Origin: Firmicutes bacterium UBA5766
GTDB lineage: Bacteria; Bacillota; Desulfotomaculia; Desulfotomaculales; Nap2-2B
Direction of reading: 5' to 3'
NCBI GenBank assembly: GCA_002418775.1
Contig: DIEU01000069.1
Coordinates: 1-24,028 of the forward strand
DNA: 24,028 nucleotides
Shown: positions 22,230-24,028 of the stretch, one piece after another
Numbering within the stretch: position 1 is the first letter of the stretch
How the letters are laid out: each line of letters opens with the position of its first letter
The notes under the pieces: model-generated
Databases searched by the model: none
Told to the model about the DNA's origin: nothing
The model's input: only the letters and a program-made list of their open reading frames with translations
Program-made: the position numbers and the translations under genes

Positions 22230-23246
22230 ATGAACAGGAAAGTTGCAATTCTTGGCGCTGGAAGTTGGGCTACAGCTCTGGCGGCCCTTTTGGCAAACAA
22301 GGGACTGCAGGTGGAAGTATGGTCAAGGAGAGTTCAACTGGTTGAAGAGATTAATGAAAAACATGAAAACTTGCGCTACCTTCCTGGTGTTATTCTTTCC
22401 GATAAGCTGAAATTTAAGGTCAGTATGGAGGAAGTCCTTTCAGGGGCAGGTTACATTGTCTTTTGTGTGCCTTCTTTCGCTTTCCGGGGCGTTTTACAGG
22501 AAGCCTTGCCTTATCTGACGGACGGAGCAGTTATTATTAACGGCGCTAAAGGTATCGAGTTGGACACTTTGCAGCGTTTATCAGAAGTCTTCTTTCAGGA
22601 AGCTGGGCCGGGGAAATTTGAATATGCGGTTCTGTCCGGACCCAGCCACGCCGAGGAAGTAAGCAGGGGTATTCCCACGGCAGTTGTCTGTGCGGCTTTT
22701 TCTGAAGAATCTGCTGCGGCAGCCCAGGATCTCTTGATGACGGAATATTTCAGGGTTTATACCAGTCCGGATGTGAAGGGAGTTGAATTGGGAGGAGCGC
22801 TGAAGAATATAATAGCTCTGGGCGCCGGCATCTCAGAGGGTTTGGGTTTTGGCGACAACACTACTGCGGCGCTGATGACCAGGGGTTTAGCTGAAATTAC
22901 CCGGCTCGGTGTAACCATGGGAGCAAATCCATCTACCTTTGCAGGGCTTGCCGGTGTGGGTGATCTAATTGTCACCTGTACAAGCAGACACAGCCGGAAC
23001 CGCAGGGCAGGCATAGAGATTGGGAAAGGCAGGTCGCTTCAGGAGGCACTTGCTATAGTAAATATGGTAGTGGAAGGTGTGCGCACAACAAGCGCCGCTC
23101 GCCGCCTGGCAGATTTGCACGGAGTGGAAATGCCGATCACAGAACAGATTTATCTTGTTTTATATGATAACCTTCCACCGCGTGAGGCAGTATTTAATTT
23201 AATGAGCAGGGATCGCAGGAATGAACTGGAGAGCAATTTGGGCTGA
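22230..23246 (+). CDS. gpsA: NAD(P)-dependent glycerol-3-phosphate dehydrogenase
   Basis: This 338-aa soluble enzyme reduces dihydroxyacetone phosphate to sn-glycerol-3-phosphate, the substrate of PlsY. The N-terminal nucleotide-binding motif is VAILGAGSWATALAALLA (residues 5-22). Further family blocks are GAKGIELDT, LSGPSHAEEV, GGALKNIIALGAG with the catalytic Lys, FGDNTTAALMTRGLAEI and GVGDLIVTCTSRHSRN. The length is normal. The start ATG has AAAGGTG eight bases upstream. The stop is eight bases from the stop of a convergent gene, and I see no terminator in that gap. Confidence 0.98.
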   Translation: MNRKVAILGAGSWATALAALLANKGLQVEVWSRRVQLVEEINEKHENLRYLPGVILSDKLKFKVSMEEVLSGAGYIVFCVPSFAFRGVLQEALPYLTDGAVIINGAKGIELDTLQRLSEVFFQEAGPGKFEYAVLSGPSHAEEVSRGIPTAVVCAAFSEESAAAAQDLLMTEYFRVYTSPDVKGVELGGALKNIIALGAGISEGLGFGDNTTAALMTRGLAEITRLGVTMGANPSTFAGLAGVGDLIVTCTSRHSRNRRAGIEIGKGRSLQEALAIVNMVVEGVRTTSAARRLADLHGVEMPITEQIYLVLYDNLPPREAVFNLMSRDRRNELESNLG

Positions 23247-23254
23247 AAACAATC

Positions 23255-24028
23255 TTAGAGGATTCTTCTTGCGCCGCGGTAATTAGACAAATAGTAAGAG
23301 TCACTAAGTGAATTATATCTTACACCTTCATTAGTTGAGGCATGAATAAACTTGCCTTCCCCAACGTAAATACCAACATGATTTATCCCCTGGTTGCCGT
23401 AATAGCTGAAAAACACCAGGTCAAACGGTTGTAAATCTGTTTTTTCCACGCGTGTTCCCAATGAAGCCTGGGCTGCGGCGTTGTGCGGCAGACTTATACT
23501 TACTTTATTAAAAACATAGGATGTAAATCCTGAACAATCGAATGAATTTGGTCCGGAGCTGCCATAAGAATAAGGGCTTCCCAAAAGGGAGGTTGCTACT
23601 AAAAGAATACTGTCTCCTGCTTCATTTGTTGAGCTGCGGGAAGTAAGTTTTGGTTGCTGCGTTTGGGCTACAACAGACCTATAGTCTGGACTGCTGGTGG
23701 TTTTTGTTCCTGTGGGTATAAGCAGCTTTTGTCCGGGATGAATGAGGTCGCTTTTTAAACTGTTGGCGCTCTGTATGCTTTTAACTGAGACGCTAAAGTG
23801 GCGGCTGATCCAATCCAGAGAGTCCCCATTTTTTACTACGTATGTTTTTGTTGAACCGCTGGTTTGAGCAGTGGCAGACTTGCTGCTTGTATTGCTGGTG
23901 GTTTTTGTTCCTGTGGGTATAAGCAGCTTTTGTCCGGGATGAATGAGGTCGCTTTTTAAACTGTTGGCGCTCTGTATGCTTTTAACTGAGACGCTAAAGT
24001 GGCGGCTGATCCAATCCAGAGAGTCCCC
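23255..24028 (-). CDS. LysM-NlpC/P60 peptidoglycan endopeptidase (N-terminus outside window)
   Basis: The open frame runs off the window's right edge, so at least 257 residues are visible. Starting inside a LysM module, it has two LysM peptidoglycan-binding repeats, a Ser/Thr/Gln-rich linker and a C-terminal NlpC/P60 domain. The latter has the catalytic Cys in SFDCSGFTS, the His in NHVGIYVG and the third polar residue in FIHAST. These enzymes cleave stem peptides of the cell wall, outside the membrane, so a signal peptide is expected in the missing part. The two LysM segments are identical at DNA level, with a 67-codon period. An apparent start inside the NlpC domain (TTG 23584) is not the real one, since the frame is open throughout. 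The gene is convergent with gpsA. Confidence 0.93.
   Translation of the reverse strand, partial: GDSLDWISRHFSVSVKSIQSANSLKSDLIHPGQKLLIPTGTKTTSNTSSKSATAQTSGSTKTYVVKNGDSLDWISRHFSVSVKSIQSANSLKSDLIHPGQKLLIPTGTKTTSSPDYRSVVAQTQQPKLTSRSSTNEAGDSILLVATSLLGSPYSYGSSGPNSFDCSGFTSYVFNKVSISLPHNAAAQASLGTRVEKTDLQPFDLVFFSYYGNQGINHVGIYVGEGKFIHASTNEGVRYNSLSDSYYLSNYRGARRIL
23692..24028. repeat. Perfect 136-bp direct repeat encoding LysM modules
   Basis: Bases 23692-23827 and 23893-24028 are identical, offset by 201 bases (67 codons). The second copy runs into the window edge, so the identity may extend further and more copies may follow. Confidence 0.95.

Noticed and set aside
23692..24028. CRISPR-like or satellite repeat
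   Set aside because: The period is 67 codons in frame inside a LysM coding region, and only two copies are visible.

Overview
This is about 24 kb of chromosome from a low-to-mid GC Gram-positive anaerobe. The best fit is the Clostridia, and within them a Peptococcaceae-like genome (Pelotomaculum/Desulfotomaculum type). The reasons are strong AGGAGG-type ribosome sites, sigma-A promoters with 16-18 bp spacers, the gene order DUF512 radical SAM protein - der - plsY - gpsA, a LysM-NlpC/P60 wall hydrolase, HgdB/BcrC-type 2-hydroxyacyl-CoA dehydratase-like subunits and a probable selenoprotein. The genus is inferred, not demonstrated.

Layout. 1-1.03 kb: remnants of a P47-like (TULIP/OrfX) gene with an internal deletion and frame change. 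1.1-3.65 kb (-): a membrane CHASE4-HAMP-GGDEF-EAL cyclic-di-GMP protein, broken by a single in-frame TAG. 3.65-4.6 kb: an uncatalogued 55-aa zinc-ribbon gene, a decayed second copy of the 5' end of the sensor gene, and tRNA-Arg(ACG) with its own promoter and terminator. 4.7-8.0 kb (+): two adjacent HgdB/BcrC-like subunits, then an L-lactate/malate dehydrogenase family gene (lactate-type substrate loop). 8.1 kb: tRNA-Arg(CCG).

8.4-13.1 kb is a zone of genetic debris: a dead IS701-type element, two unrelated histidine kinase fragments, a GIY-YIG mini-protein, a promoter driving a compact three-way-junction RNA candidate, a 58-aa Cys-containing HTH-like protein and a gutted metal P-type ATPase. 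One copy of a 128-151 bp dispersed repeat lies at 9.9-10.07 kb; the other copy, inverted, lies at 16.65-16.78 kb.

13.4-17.6 kb holds redox genes: a peroxiredoxin whose catalytic cysteine codon is TGA (selenocysteine, with a SECIS-like hairpin just downstream), a GlcD-type FAD oxidase, a flavoredoxin-like flavin reductase and an orphan 255-aa protein. 17.8-24.0 kb is core genome: a radical SAM protein, the DUF512-der-plsY-gpsA operon, and a convergent LysM-NlpC/P60 endopeptidase that runs off the window and carries a perfect LysM duplication.

How the genes may work together: the 4.7-8.0 kb genes and the FAD oxidase are all compatible with 2-hydroxyacid/2-hydroxyacyl-CoA metabolism, but no CoA-transferase, dehydratase activase or EtfAB is present in the window, so a pathway cannot be assigned. 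The most notable items are the selenocysteine peroxiredoxin, the structured dispersed repeat pair, the promoter-driven RNA candidate at 10.8 kb and the P47-like remnant.
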